A stretch of DNA of 36,968 nt from Luteimonas huabeiensis HB2. Lineage in GTDB: Bacteria > Pseudomonadota > Gammaproteobacteria > Xanthomonadales > Xanthomonadaceae. Positions 1 through 8,325 of the stretch are shown here, piece by piece. Location: positions 1 to 36,968 of the forward strand of contig NZ_JAAN01000017.1 in assembly GCF_000559025.1 (NCBI RefSeq). Reading direction: 5' to 3'. The first letter of the stretch is position 1. Every line of letters starts with the position of its first letter. Below the pieces are notes generated by a model, which saw only the letters and a program-made list of their open reading frames with translations, was not told where the DNA came from and did not search any database. Position numbers and translations under genes: made by a program.

Positions 1-1
1 C

Positions 2-3000
2 GCGCCCGCCGGCGCGGCATCCGCCGCCAGCGCAGCGCCCGTCGCCGGCGCAGCGGCGCCCGCCGCCGTCCGCACCGCCGCGCCCGACGTCGCCGCCGGC
101 CCGCAGCAGGCGCACATCGTCGTGCTGCGCGAAGCCGCGCTGGGCGCCTATCGCGGCGAGACCGCGGGCCTGCCCGCGCCGCAGCGCCGGCTGGACGCGC
201 GCGGCAAGCTGCGCCTGGACGCGCGCGGCAGCGCCGCACGCGCCTACGTGAACCATCTGCAGAACCGCCAGCAGACGCTGGAAGGCGACATCGCCAGGAC
301 CCTGCAGCGCCCGCTGCAGGTCAAGCGGCGGATGCAGCACGCGGTCAACGGCATCGTGGTCGAGCTCGATCCGGCCGAGGCCGCCGCCGTGCGCGCGCTG
401 CCGGAGGTGCTGTTCGTCGAGGAGTACCGCGAGTACGCGCTGGATACCGACACCGGCCCGCGCCACATCGGCGCCGAGGCGGTCTGGACCGGTACCTACC
501 CGGGCGCCGCCGCCGCCTACCAGGGCGAGGGCGTGGTGGTCGGCGTGCTGGACACCGGCATCAACTTCGGCAGCCCGTCGTTCGCCGCGGTCGATCCGGT
601 GGACGGCTATGTCCACGTCAACCCGCTCGGCGAAGGCAACTACCTCGGTACCTGCGCCCCGGGCGGCGTGGACGCCGGCCGCTGCAACGCCAAGCTGATC
701 GGCGGCTACGACTTCGTGTGCGGGGCGCCGGGCAACGCCTGCGGGGTGGCCGGCATCCGCGAGGAGCCCGGCTTCGGCGACACCAACAACCACGGCAGCC
801 ACGTCGCCTCGACCGCGGCGGGCAACAAGCGCGACGTGGTGTTCCGCGGCAACCCGCTGCGCATTTCCGGCGTCGCCCCGCGCGCCAACGTGGTCGCCTT
901 CGACATCTGCTACACCAACATCGCCACCAACCAGGGATCCTGCCCGAACACCTCCGCGGTGGCCGCGATCAACCAGGCGGTCGCCGACGGCGTGGTCGAC
1001 GTGATCAACTACTCCATCGGCGGCGGCGCGAGCCCGTGGAGCGATGCGGTCTCGCTGGCCTTCCTCGGCGCCAGCGATGCCGGCATCTATGTGGCGGCGT
1101 CCGCCGGCAACAGCGGGCCGGGCCCGAACACCATGGGCCACCACCAGCCCTGGGTGGCCTCCACGGCCGCCGCGCAGCACGGCCGCGGCACGTTCGCGGT
1201 GACGCTGGAAGTCACCGGCCCGGCGCCGGTGCCGGAACCGCTGGCGCCGGTCCTGCTCAGCGAAGGCACCGGCGGGGTGCCGCACGAGTCGGCCATCCCG
1301 GGGACCACGCCGCTGAAGGTGAGCCCCGGCTTCGACACCGCCAGCGACGCCTGCGCGGCGCTGCCGGCCGACACCTTCGCCGGCGCGATCGCGGTGGTCC
1401 GGCGCGGCACCTGCGCCTTCAGCGACAAGGTCAACAACGCCGCGGCCGCCGGCGCGATCGCGGTGGTGGTGGCGAACAACGCCGAAGGCGCGATCGTGCC
1501 CTCGGTGCCGGGCACCAGCGTGCGCGCGTTCGGCGTGACCCAGGACGACGGCATCGCGCTGCGCGACTTCGCCCGCGCGCATGCCGACGCCACCGCGGCG
1601 ATCGGCTTCCCGCCGCTGCCGCTGCCGAACACGCCCGATGCGCTGGCGTCCTTCAGCTCGCGAGGCCCGGCCGGCGGCTTTGATCTGGTCAAGCCCGACA
1701 TCACCGCACCGGGCGCGAGCATCCTGGCCGCCGTGGCCGGTACCGAGATCACCGGGGCGGAGGAGGCGATCGGCCTGCTCAGCGGCACCTCGATGGCCTC
1801 GCCGCACCACGCCGGCGCTGCCGCGCTGGTGCGCCAGGTGCGGCAGGACTGGTCGGTGCCCGAGATCAAGTCGGCGCTGATGATGACCGCCGAGCCCGAG
1901 GTCTGGCTGGAGGACCAGGTGACCCCGGCCACGCCGTTCGGCAAGGGCGCCGGCCGCGTCCAGGTCGATCGCGCGGTCAACGCCGGCCTGGTCCTGCACG
2001 AGACCGGCGACAACTACCGCGCGGCCGATCCGGCCCTGGGCGGCGACGTCTCGGCGCTGAACCAGCCATCGCTGGCCGACGGCCATTGCTTCCGCAACTG
2101 CAGCTTCTACCGCACCTTCCGCAACCCGCACGCCCAGGCGCAGAGCTACCGCGTCCGGCTGAACGGCCTGACCGGCGGCGTGACCCCGGCCAACGTGCGC
2201 ATCGCCGCCGGCGCCACCCAGCGCATCCGCGTGCTGGTCAACAGCCAGGGCCTGCCGGCCGACGGCAGCTGGCACTTCGGCGAAGTGGTGCTCGAGCCGG
2301 TGGACGCGACCGTCGGCGGGCAACCGCGGCCGACGCTGCGCCTGCCGGTGGCGGTGGCGGTGCCGGCGCCGGTGGTGTCGCTGCCCGAGGTGCTGACCGC
2401 GACCCTGAAGCAGGGCCGCAGCGGCAACGTGGCCGGATTCGTCGCCAACGCCGGCGGCTCGACGCTGAGCTTCGGCATCGCCAACACCGGCACCGGCGCG
2501 GTGACGCCCGCCGATCGCGACCGCGGCGCGCTGACCACGGGCTACCGCAGCGTGCGGCGCACCGATGCCGGCAGCCCGGTGGCGCAGTTCGCCGCCGACG
2601 ACTTCGTGCTGCACGGCGAGACCCGCATCGAGTCGCTGTTCGCCGAGGGCTTCGGCATCGGCGGCGCGGTGATCGGCAGCACGGCCAGCGCGCTGGGCTG
2701 GGCGATCTATCCCGATGCGGGCGGCGTACCGGCGGGCAATCCGGCCACGGCGCCGGAGGCGGCGGCGTGGCAGTACCTGGCCGCGCCGAACGCGCCTGCG
2801 GTGACCCTGTCCGGCGCGAACATCGGCCTCGACCTGGCGGCCGCCGGGCAGGACGTGGTGCTGCCGCCCGGCCGCTACTGGCTGGTGGTCTACGTGCACG
2901 CGCCCTATGCGACGAGCTGGGCCTGGTACGCGTCGCCGGAAGGCGACGGCAGCTTCGCCGCGCTGGTCGTGGCCAGCGACGGCAGCGGCAGCTGGTCGCC

Positions 3001-3244
3001 GGTCACCAGCTTCCCCGGCCTGTCGCTGCGGGTGCAGGGCTCGGTGAGCTGCGGCGCGCCGTGGATCGGCGCGACCACGCCGCAGTCGGCCAACCTGCAG
3101 CCGGGCGCGACCCAGTCGGTGCGCGCGATGCTGTCGGCCGCCGGCCTGCCGGTGGGCCGCCACGTGGGTCATTACTGCGTGGAAAGCAACGATCCGGTCA
3201 CGCCCAAGGCCGGCGCGCCGATCGTGCTGACCGTGACGCCCTGA
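2..3244 (+). CDS. Secreted S8 (subtilisin-like) serine protease with PA domain, 5' partial
   Basis: The reading frame is already open at base 2, so the true start, and presumably a signal peptide, lies left of the window. The visible protein opens with an Ala/Pro-rich linker, then an I9-type propeptide starting near QQAHIVVLRE. The peptidase S8 triad is complete: Asp in VLDTGIN (551-553), His in NNHGSHVAS (791-793) and Ser in SGTSMASPHHAG (1790-1792). A PA domain is inserted between His and Ser (about 1290-1570), as in large extracellular and lactocepin-like subtilases. The region after about 2000 is beta-rich and probably forms Fn3-like or other accessory domains. Paired cysteines suit a secreted, disulfide-bonded enzyme. 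By family knowledge it is an exported endopeptidase, typical of predatory or lytic xanthomonads; the substrate is unknown. The gene ends just before an intrinsic terminator and converges on the EamA gene. Confidence 0.93.
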   Translation, partial: APAGAASAASAAPVAGAAAPAAVRTAAPDVAAGPQQAHIVVLREAALGAYRGETAGLPAPQRRLDARGKLRLDARGSAARAYVNHLQNRQQTLEGDIARTLQRPLQVKRRMQHAVNGIVVELDPAEAAAVRALPEVLFVEEYREYALDTDTGPRHIGAEAVWTGTYPGAAAAYQGEGVVVGVLDTGINFGSPSFAAVDPVDGYVHVNPLGEGNYLGTCAPGGVDAGRCNAKLIGGYDFVCGAPGNACGVAGIREEPGFGDTNNHGSHVASTAAGNKRDVVFRGNPLRISGVAPRANVVAFDICYTNIATNQGSCPNTSAVAAINQAVADGVVDVINYSIGGGASPWSDAVSLAFLGASDAGIYVAASAGNSGPGPNTMGHHQPWVASTAAAQHGRGTFAVTLEVTGPAPVPEPLAPVLLSEGTGGVPHESAIPGTTPLKVSPGFDTASDACAALPADTFAGAIAVVRRGTCAFSDKVNNAAAAGAIAVVVANNAEGAIVPSVPGTSVRAFGVTQDDGIALRDFARAHADATAAIGFPPLPLPNTPDALASFSSRGPAGGFDLVKPDITAPGASILAAVAGTEITGAEEAIGLLSGTSMASPHHAGAAALVRQVRQDWSVPEIKSALMMTAEPEVWLEDQVTPATPFGKGAGRVQVDRAVNAGLVLHETGDNYRAADPALGGDVSALNQPSLADGHCFRNCSFYRTFRNPHAQAQSYRVRLNGLTGGVTPANVRIAAGATQRIRVLVNSQGLPADGSWHFGEVVLEPVDATVGGQPRPTLRLPVAVAVPAPVVSLPEVLTATLKQGRSGNVAGFVANAGGSTLSFGIANTGTGAVTPADRDRGALTTGYRSVRRTDAGSPVAQFAADDFVLHGETRIESLFAEGFGIGGAVIGSTASALGWAIYPDAGGVPAGNPATAPEAAAWQYLAAPNAPAVTLSGANIGLDLAAAGQDVVLPPGRYWLVVYVHAPYATSWAWYASPEGDGSFAALVVASDGSGSWSPVTSFPGLSLRVQGSVSCGAPWIGATTPQSANLQPGATQSVRAMLSAAGLPVGRHVGHYCVESNDPVTPKAGAPIVLTVTP

Positions 3245-3264
3245 TCCGGCGCACGGCGGGAACG

Positions 3265-3297
3265 ACGAACGCCCGGGCTCGCCCGGGCGTTCGTTTT
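3265..3297 (+). terminator. Rho-independent terminator of the S8 protease gene
   Basis: A perfect 14-bp inverted repeat (3265-3278 and 3281-3294), with a nominal 2-nt loop that would open to a larger one, ends in TTTT. It lies 21 nt after the TGA at 3242-3244 and in the gap between two convergent genes. The minus-strand side lacks a T-tract, so it should mainly stop plus-strand transcription. Confidence 0.85.
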
Positions 3298-3307
3298 CGG
3301 GCTCGGG

Positions 3308-4267
3308 TCACTCGCCCGGCTTGGCCGCCTCCACCGGGGCGTGGGTGCGGGCGCGGCGGGCCAGCTGCGCCTCGCGGTGGGCGATGTAGGCGTTGGCGGC
3401 GAGGATGATGAAGGCGCCCACCGCGGTCCAGCGGTCGATGGTCTGCCCGAACAGCAGCCAGCCGAACAACGCCACCACCGGCAGCTGCATGAAGCTGATC
3501 GGCGTCAGCGCGGAGACCTCGCCGATCTTCAGCGCGCGCGTCCACAGCATGTGGCCGCCGGTGCCGAGCACGCCGGCCGCCACCACCCAGAGCCAGACGA
3601 TGCCCTGCGGCCATTCCCACACCGCCAGCGCCGGCAGCAGCGACATCGGCACCCAGAACAGCGTCGTCCACACCACGATGCGGTCGGCGGGCTCGCTGCG
3701 CGAGAGCTCCTTGATCTGGATCGCGACCACGCCGCTCAGGACCGCGGCCGCCACCGCCACCAGCAGGCCCGGGGTGAATTCCCCGGTGCCGGGGCGCAGG
3801 ATCACCAGCACGCCGACGAAGCCGAGCGCGACCGCGGTCCAGCGCCGCGCGCGCACCTTTTCGCCCAGGAACAGTACCGCGGCGATGGTGACGAAGATCG
3901 GCGTGGAATACGACAGCGAGACCGCCTGCGCCAGCGGCAGGTGGCCGATCGCCCAGAACCCGCAGAACATCGACAGCATGCCGATCAGGCAGCGCACGAA
4001 GTAGCGCGGCAGCTGCGCGGTGCGCAGGAAGCCGAAGCCGCGGCCCGGGCGCAGCAGCAGCGGCAGCGCCGCCGCCAACCCGAAGAAGTTGCGGAAGAAG
4101 GCGATCTCGAAGGTGTGCAGGCTTTCCGAGGCCAGCCGGATCGCGATCACCATCAGCGCGAACAGCAGCGTGCTGCCGAGCATCAGCAGGGCGGCGCGGG
4201 CGGGCGTGGACAGCGGCCCGCGCGGACGGGGCCGGTCGGGGGGCGGCACGGGGGCCCGGCTCACCAT
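3308..4267 (-). CDS. EamA-family (DMT superfamily) inner-membrane transporter
   Basis: The protein has 319 residues, about ten hydrophobic segments and two tandem EamA repeats. The first repeat begins near ALLMLGSTLLFALMVIAIRL and contains the SLSYSTPIFVTIAAVLFLGE signature; the second contains ALTPISFMQLPVVALFGWLL and ends with AAVGAFIILAANAYIAHRE-type sequence. Family members are drug/metabolite exporters or amino-acid and nucleoside permeases; the substrate cannot be told. The start is set at ATG 4267 because it overlaps the murB stop (ATGGTGA), giving translational coupling. The frame stays open upstream, but only as a shadow of murB. It is the last gene of a pyrD-murB-EamA run. The basic C-terminal tail (HREAQLARRARTHAP) is probably cytoplasmic. 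Confidence 0.88.
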   Translation of the reverse strand: MVSRAPVPPPDRPRPRGPLSTPARAALLMLGSTLLFALMVIAIRLASESLHTFEIAFFRNFFGLAAALPLLLRPGRGFGFLRTAQLPRYFVRCLIGMLSMFCGFWAIGHLPLAQAVSLSYSTPIFVTIAAVLFLGEKVRARRWTAVALGFVGVLVILRPGTGEFTPGLLVAVAAAVLSGVVAIQIKELSRSEPADRIVVWTTLFWVPMSLLPALAVWEWPQGIVWLWVVAAGVLGTGGHMLWTRALKIGEVSALTPISFMQLPVVALFGWLLFGQTIDRWTAVGAFIILAANAYIAHREAQLARRARTHAPVEAAKPGE

Positions 4268-5310
4268 GCCGCGCCCACGATCCGAGGCTCGGGTTCGAGC
4301 GCGACGCCGAAGCGCGCGGCGACCGAATCGCGGATGCGCCGGGCCAGGCCGAGCAGCTCGGCCCCGCGCGCGGCGCCGTGGTTGACCAGCACCAGCGCGT
4401 GGGCGGCCGAGACGCCGGCGTCGCCGTCGCGGTGGCCCTTCCAGCCGCAGGCATCGATCAGCCAGGCCGCCGAGAGCTTGCGCAGGGCGTCGGCGGCGGC
4501 GGGGAACACCGGCAAGCCCGGATGCGCGGCGGCCAGCGCCTCGGCCTGCGCCGCGGGCACCAGCGGATTCTTGAAGAAGCTGCCGGCGTTGCCGATGCGG
4601 GCGGGGTCGGGCAGCTTGCGCCGGCGCAGGCGGCAGACCGCCGCGGCGACGTCCGCGGGCGTCGCCGCCGCCACGCCCATCGCCGCCAGTTCCTCGGCGA
4701 CGCCGGCGTAGGCGATGTCGGGCGGCGCGTGCCGCGACAGCAGGAACTCCACCGCGACCACGATCTCGCGATCGGGCGCGCGCTTGAACCGGCTGTCGCG
4801 GTAGGCGAACGCGCAGTCGGCGCGATCCAGGCGCAGGAAATCGCCGGCGAGGCGATCGAAGACTTCCACCGCGGCCACGCGCTCGCCGACCTCGACGCCG
4901 TAGGCGCCGATGTTCTGGATCGGCGCGGCGCCGACGGTGCCGGGGATCAGCGCCAGGTTCTCCAGCCCGCCGAGTCCCTGCGCCAGCGTCCATTCGACCA
5001 GCGCGTGCCAACCGGCGCCGGCCTCGGCGCGTACCCGGACCTGGCCGTCGCGTTCGCCGAGCACGGCGATGCGCGCGCCGCGCAGGCGCAGCAGCGGCGC
5101 GGCCGGATCGCCCGCGAACAGCACGTTGCTGCCGCCGCCCAGCACCAGCGTGGGCGCGCGCGCATCGCCCAGCAGCCCTTGCGCGGCCAGCGCGGGCAGG
5201 GCCTGCGCGTCGTCGATCTCGACCAGCAGCGGCGCGGTGGCCTCGATGCCGAAGGTGTTGAGCGCGCGCAGCGGCGCGCTGCGCTGGAGACGGTAGCCGG
5301 GGGTCGTCAC
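4261..5310 (-). CDS. murB: UDP-N-acetylenolpyruvoylglucosamine reductase MurB
   Basis: This cytoplasmic flavoenzyme reduces UDP-GlcNAc-enolpyruvate to UDP-MurNAc with NADPH, the second committed step of peptidoglycan precursor synthesis. FAD-binding signatures are visible: NTFGIEA (residues 18-24), LVLGGGSNVLF (55-65) and the LENLALIPGTVGAAPIQNIG region (116-134). The catalytic Ser lies in GNAGSFFKNP (Ser244) and the C-terminal acid in EPEPRIVGAAW. At 349 aa with a separate GSFFKNP segment it matches type I MurB (about 342 aa in E. coli). GTG at 5310 is chosen as start because it lies 5 nt after the pyrD stop and gives the family-typical N-terminus. A longer in-frame ATG at 5379 would overlap pyrD by more than 60 nt. 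No clear Shine-Dalgarno is seen, which suits coupling to pyrD. Confidence 0.94.
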   Translation of the reverse strand: MTTPGYRLQRSAPLRALNTFGIEATAPLLVEIDDAQALPALAAQGLLGDARAPTLVLGGGSNVLFAGDPAAPLLRLRGARIAVLGERDGQVRVRAEAGAGWHALVEWTLAQGLGGLENLALIPGTVGAAPIQNIGAYGVEVGERVAAVEVFDRLAGDFLRLDRADCAFAYRDSRFKRAPDREIVVAVEFLLSRHAPPDIAYAGVAEELAAMGVAAATPADVAAAVCRLRRRKLPDPARIGNAGSFFKNPLVPAAQAEALAAAHPGLPVFPAAADALRKLSAAWLIDACGWKGHRDGDAGVSAAHALVLVNHGAARGAELLGLARRIRDSVAARFGVALEPEPRIVGAAW

Positions 5311-5315
5311 GTCGA

Positions 5316-6368
5316 TCAGGCCGGCGGCGGGTTGCCGGTACTGGGCGCCTCGCGGCGGCGGCGGATGGCGGCGGCGCATTCGTGCACCAGCGCCGGCCCG
5401 CGATAGACCAGGCCGGTATAGAGCTGCACCAGCGAGGCGCCGGCGGCGACCTTCTTCACCGCGTCGGCGCCGGAGAGGATGCCGCCCACGCCCACCAGCG
5501 GGATCGAGGCCGGCAGGCGCGTGCGCAGCATCCGCAGCACGGTGGTCGCGGTGTTCATCAGCGGCTGGCCGGACAGCCCGCCGGCCTCGCGCGCGAGCGG
5601 ATCCTGCTGCACGCCGATGCGCGAGACCGTGGTGTTGGTCGCGACCACGCCGTCGACCCGCAGGTCGCCCAGCACGCGCGCCATCGAGTCGATGTCGTCG
5701 TCCGACAGGTCCGGCGCCACCTTGACCAGCATCGGCACGCGGCGGCCGTGCTGCGCGCCCAGCCGTTCCTGCGCCTCGCGCAGTTCGCCGACCAGCCGCC
5801 GCAGCGATCGTTCCTCCTGCAGCTCGCGCAGGCCCGCGGTGTTGGGCGAGGAAATGTTGACGGTGATGTAGTCGGCCAGCGGATACACGCGCTGCATGCA
5901 GTGCAGATAGTCCTGGCCGGCGGACGCGTTGGGCGTGTCCTTGTTCTTGCCGATGTTGATGCCCAGCAGCCCCGAGCGCCGGCGCGCGCGGCCGACGTTC
6001 TCCACCAGCGCCTCGACGCCGTCGTTGTTGAAGCCCATGCGGTTGATCAGCGCGCGGTGGCGCGGCAGGCGGAACAGCCGCGGCTGCGGATTGCCCGGCT
6101 GCGGGCGCGGCGTGACCGTGCCGATCTCGACGAAGCCGAAGCCCAGCGCGAACAGGCCGTCGAGGTGGGCGCCGTTCTTGTCGAGCCCGGCGGCCAGGCC
6201 GACGGGATTCGGGAAGCGCAGGCCGAACGCCGGCGTCGGCAATTCGACCCGGCGCGCCAGCAACGGCGCCAGCCCGGCGCGAGAGGCGCCGTCGAGCATC
6301 GCGAGGGTGGCGGCGTGGGCGCGCTCGGGTTCGAGGCCGAACAGGAAAGGCCGGGCCAGTCGGTACAC
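5316..6368 (-). CDS. pyrD: Dihydroorotate dehydrogenase (quinone), class 2
   Basis: It oxidises dihydroorotate to orotate and passes electrons to quinone, the fourth step of de novo pyrimidine synthesis, as a peripheral inner-membrane enzyme. The class-2 features are all visible: an N-terminal amphipathic membrane helix ([19 protein letters not shown]), the FMN/substrate segment [14 protein letters not shown] (residues 54-67), [10 protein letters not shown] (108-117), the catalytic Ser in [13 protein letters not shown] (Ser174) and the phosphate-binding LVGVGGI near the end. The length of 350 aa is close to the 336 aa of E. coli PyrD, with a short Arg/Pro-rich C-terminal extension. The start is GTG at 6368; a possible -10 hexamer lies about 30 nt upstream. 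The gene is followed 5 nt later by murB. Confidence 0.95.
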   Translation of the reverse strand: MYRLARPFLFGLEPERAHAATLAMLDGASRAGLAPLLARRVELPTPAFGLRFPNPVGLAAGLDKNGAHLDGLFALGFGFVEIGTVTPRPQPGNPQPRLFRLPRHRALINRMGFNNDGVEALVENVGRARRRSGLLGINIGKNKDTPNASAGQDYLHCMQRVYPLADYITVNISSPNTAGLRELQEERSLRRLVGELREAQERLGAQHGRRVPMLVKVAPDLSDDDIDSMARVLGDLRVDGVVATNTTVSRIGVQQDPLAREAGGLSGQPLMNTATTVLRMLRTRLPASIPLVGVGGILSGADAVKKVAAGASLVQLYTGLVYRGPALVHECAAAIRRRREAPSTGNPPPA

Positions 6369-6401
6369 GGGGGAAGGTCAGCCGGGGGCGGTTCGGGAGG
6401 G

Positions 6402-6407
6402 ATTATC
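6402..6407 (-). promoter_or_regulatory. pyrD: Possible -10 element for pyrD-murB
   Basis: The minus strand reads GATAAT inside GGGATAATCCC, giving a leader of about 28 nt before the pyrD GTG. No good -35 hexamer is present 16-18 nt upstream, so this is a weak call made from position and -10 match only. Confidence 0.35.
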
Positions 6408-6481
6408 CCCGATCCGGGGCGGCGGCGGCCATCGCGGCGCGCCGCGGCCGGGCGGGTCGCCCGGTCCGCGGCCGGATCGGA

Positions 6482-8017
6482 TCAGAGATCGAACTTGATG
6501 CCCTGCGCCAGCGGCAGCGCATCGGAGTAGTTGATGGTGTTGGTCTGGCGGCGCATGTAGGCGCGCCAGGCGTCGGAGCCCGACTCGCGGCCGCCGCCGG
6601 TCTCCTTCTCGCCGCCGAAGGCGCCGCCGATCTCGGCGCCGGAAGTGCCGATGTTGACGTTGGCGATGCCGCAATCCGAGCCCCGCGCGGACAGGAAGGT
6701 CTCCGCCGCGCGCAGGTCGGTGGTGAAGATCGACGAGGACAGGCCCTGCGGCACGTCGTTCTGCATCGCGATCGCGTCCTCCAGCGCCTCGTACTTCATC
6801 ACGTACAGGATCGGCGCGAAGGTTTCGGTCTGCACCACTTCGGCATCGTTGCTCAGGCCGGTGACGATGGTGGGCAGCACGAAGAAGCCCTTGCGGTCGG
6901 TCAGCGCGGCGCCGCCGGTGGCGATGGTGCCGCCGGCGGCCTTGGCCTGCTCGATCGCGTCCAGGTAGGCCTGCACCGCCTCGGCGCTGTTGAGCGGCCC
7001 CATCAGGTTGGCCGGGTCGGTGGGATCGCCGATCTTGCCTTCCACCTGGCGGTAGGCCGAGACCAGCTTCTCCAGCACCTCGTCGTAGATCGACGCGTGC
7101 ACGAACACGCGGCGGGTGGTGGTGCAGCGCTGGCCGGCGGTGCCGACCGCGCCGAACACGATCGCCGGGATCGCCAGCTTCAGGTCGGCGCTGGCATCGA
7201 CGATCACGGCGTTGTTGCCGCCCAGTTCCAGCAGCGAGCGGCCCATGCGGCGCGCCACGCGCTCGCCGACCAGGCGGCCGACGCGGGTCGAGCCGGTGAA
7301 GCTGATCAGCGGGATGCGGCGGTCGTCGACGAAGGCCTGCGCCAGCTCGCTGCCGGCGTCGTTGAACAGGAAGAAGATGTCGGGAAAGCCGCCGTCCTTC
7401 AGCGCCTGGTTGCAGATCCTCGTCGCCGCGATCGCCGACAGCGGGGTCTTGGGCGAGGGCTTCCAGATCGAGATGTCGCCGCAGACCGCGGCCACGAAGC
7501 TGTTCCAGGCCCATACCGCGACCGGGAAGTTGAACGCGCTGATGATCCCCACCAGGCCGAGCGGGTGCCACTGCTCGTACATGCGGTGGCCCGGGCGCTC
7601 GGAGTGCATGGTCAGGCCGTAGAGCTGGCGCGAGAGGCCGACGGCGAAATCGCCGATGTCGATCATCTCCTGCACCTCGCCGTCGCCTTCCGGCTTGGAC
7701 TTGCCCATCTCCAGCGCGACCAGCGAGCCCAGCGCGTCCTTGTGCCGGCGCAGCGCGTCGGCGCACAGGCGGATGGCCTCGCCGCGGCGCGGCGCGGGCG
7801 TCCTGCGCCAGACCTCGAACGCGGCCTGCGCGCGCGCGACCAGCGTCTCGTAGTCCTCGGCCGTGCTCGCCGACACCTTCGCCAGCGCTTCGCCGGTGGC
7901 CGGATTGACCGGGGTCAGGACCGCGGCGCCCTCCGCGCGCGACCATTCGCCCTGTCCGAGATAGGTGCCGGATTCGTGTTCGCCGAGGCCGAGCGCGGTG
8001 AGGACGGGATGGGGCAT
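6482..8017 (-). CDS. ALDH7-type aldehyde dehydrogenase (alpha-aminoadipic semialdehyde / piperideine-6-carboxylate dehydrogenase-like)
   Basis: The enzyme is an NAD-dependent aldehyde dehydrogenase. All catalytic landmarks are present: the Asn in [10 protein letters not shown] (Asn163), Lys186 in WKPSPKT, the NAD-loop FTGSTRVG, the general-base Glu in LLELGGNNA (Glu264) and the nucleophile in GQRCTTTRR (Cys298). The [11 protein letters not shown] signature and the GDPTDP / MGPLNS segments resemble the ALDH7A1/AmaB family, which oxidises alpha-aminoadipic semialdehyde in lysine catabolism. That substrate is family inference, because no other lysine-degradation gene is adjacent. ATG at 8017 (511 aa) is preferred over an in-frame ATG at 8083 because an AGGAGT site lies 8 nt upstream. 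The gene lies 99 bp downstream of tRNA-Arg on the same strand. Confidence 0.9.
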   Translation of the reverse strand: MPHPVLTALGLGEHESGTYLGQGEWSRAEGAAVLTPVNPATGEALAKVSASTAEDYETLVARAQAAFEVWRRTPAPRRGEAIRLCADALRRHKDALGSLVALEMGKSKPEGDGEVQEMIDIGDFAVGLSRQLYGLTMHSERPGHRMYEQWHPLGLVGIISAFNFPVAVWAWNSFVAAVCGDISIWKPSPKTPLSAIAATRICNQALKDGGFPDIFFLFNDAGSELAQAFVDDRRIPLISFTGSTRVGRLVGERVARRMGRSLLELGGNNAVIVDASADLKLAIPAIVFGAVGTAGQRCTTTRRVFVHASIYDEVLEKLVSAYRQVEGKIGDPTDPANLMGPLNSAEAVQAYLDAIEQAKAAGGTIATGGAALTDRKGFFVLPTIVTGLSNDAEVVQTETFAPILYVMKYEALEDAIAMQNDVPQGLSSSIFTTDLRAAETFLSARGSDCGIANVNIGTSGAEIGGAFGGEKETGGGRESGSDAWRAYMRRQTNTINYSDALPLAQGIKFDL

Positions 8018-8116
8018 CGCGGAAACTCCTTGGGTGTACGGATCGGCCGGCGCGGCCGGCGAGACGGAAGGCGAGGGCGGCAACGCGCGTCGCGATCGCC
8101 GGCGACGCGGGCTTGG

Positions 8117-8190
8117 CGGCCCCGGCCCGATTCGAACGGGCGACCTTCCCCTTAGGAGGGGGACGCTCTATCCAGCTGAGCTACGGGGCC
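8117..8190 (-). tRNA. tRNA-Arg (anticodon CCT)
   Basis: The minus strand folds into a complete cloverleaf of 74 nt. It has a 7-bp acceptor (GGCCCCG/CGGGGCC), D-stem GCTC/GAGC, anticodon stem TCCCC/GGGGA with loop CTCCTAA, and T-stem GCCCG/CGGGC with loop TTCGAAT. The loop centre CCT reads the rare AGG arginine codon. CCA is not encoded; discriminator G is followed by CC then A after a C-less gap. Acceptor, T-arm and anticodon arms are all fully paired. Confidence 0.95.
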
Positions 8191-8202
8191 GTGCAGCGGG
8201 CG

Positions 8203-8231
8203 ATTTTCGCATGGGCGGCGGGGAATCCCAA
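8203..8231 (-). promoter_or_regulatory. Promoter of tRNA-Arg(CCT)
   Basis: On the minus strand a TTGGGA hexamer (8226-8231) is separated by 17 nt from GAAAAT (8203-8208). This would place transcription start about 6-7 nt before the mature tRNA 5' end at 8190. The match is moderate (four of six positions at -10) but spacing and position are right. Confidence 0.5.
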
Positions 8232-8261
8232 ACCGCACGCCGGGCCGGCGCCCGGGGCGCG

Positions 8262-8283
8262 GAGGCATGGAGGCATGGAGGCG
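8262..8283. repeat. Short tandem repeat, GAGGCATG x2 plus a degenerate third copy
   Basis: Two exact 8-bp units (8262-8277) are followed by GAGGCG. They sit between the ferric-reductase-like gene and the tRNA-Arg promoter, next to a small GC hairpin on the left. This is probably simple slippage DNA without function. Confidence 0.5.
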
Positions 8284-8325
8284 GGGCGCGCCAGGTCGCG
8301 GTTGCCCGGGTCCGCGTTCGCGCCG

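Noticed and set aside
3308..5379. Longer EamA and MurB proteins using upstream starts
   Set aside because: The extensions translate neighbouring genes out of frame; the ATGGTGA overlap and family N-termini set the starts at 4267 and 5310.
8117..8190. tRNA-Arg as attachment site of a genomic island carrying the aromatic block
   Set aside because: The block lies on the 5' side of the tRNA, not at its 3' end where integration normally occurs. I saw no duplicate of the tRNA 3' end and no integrase in the window.
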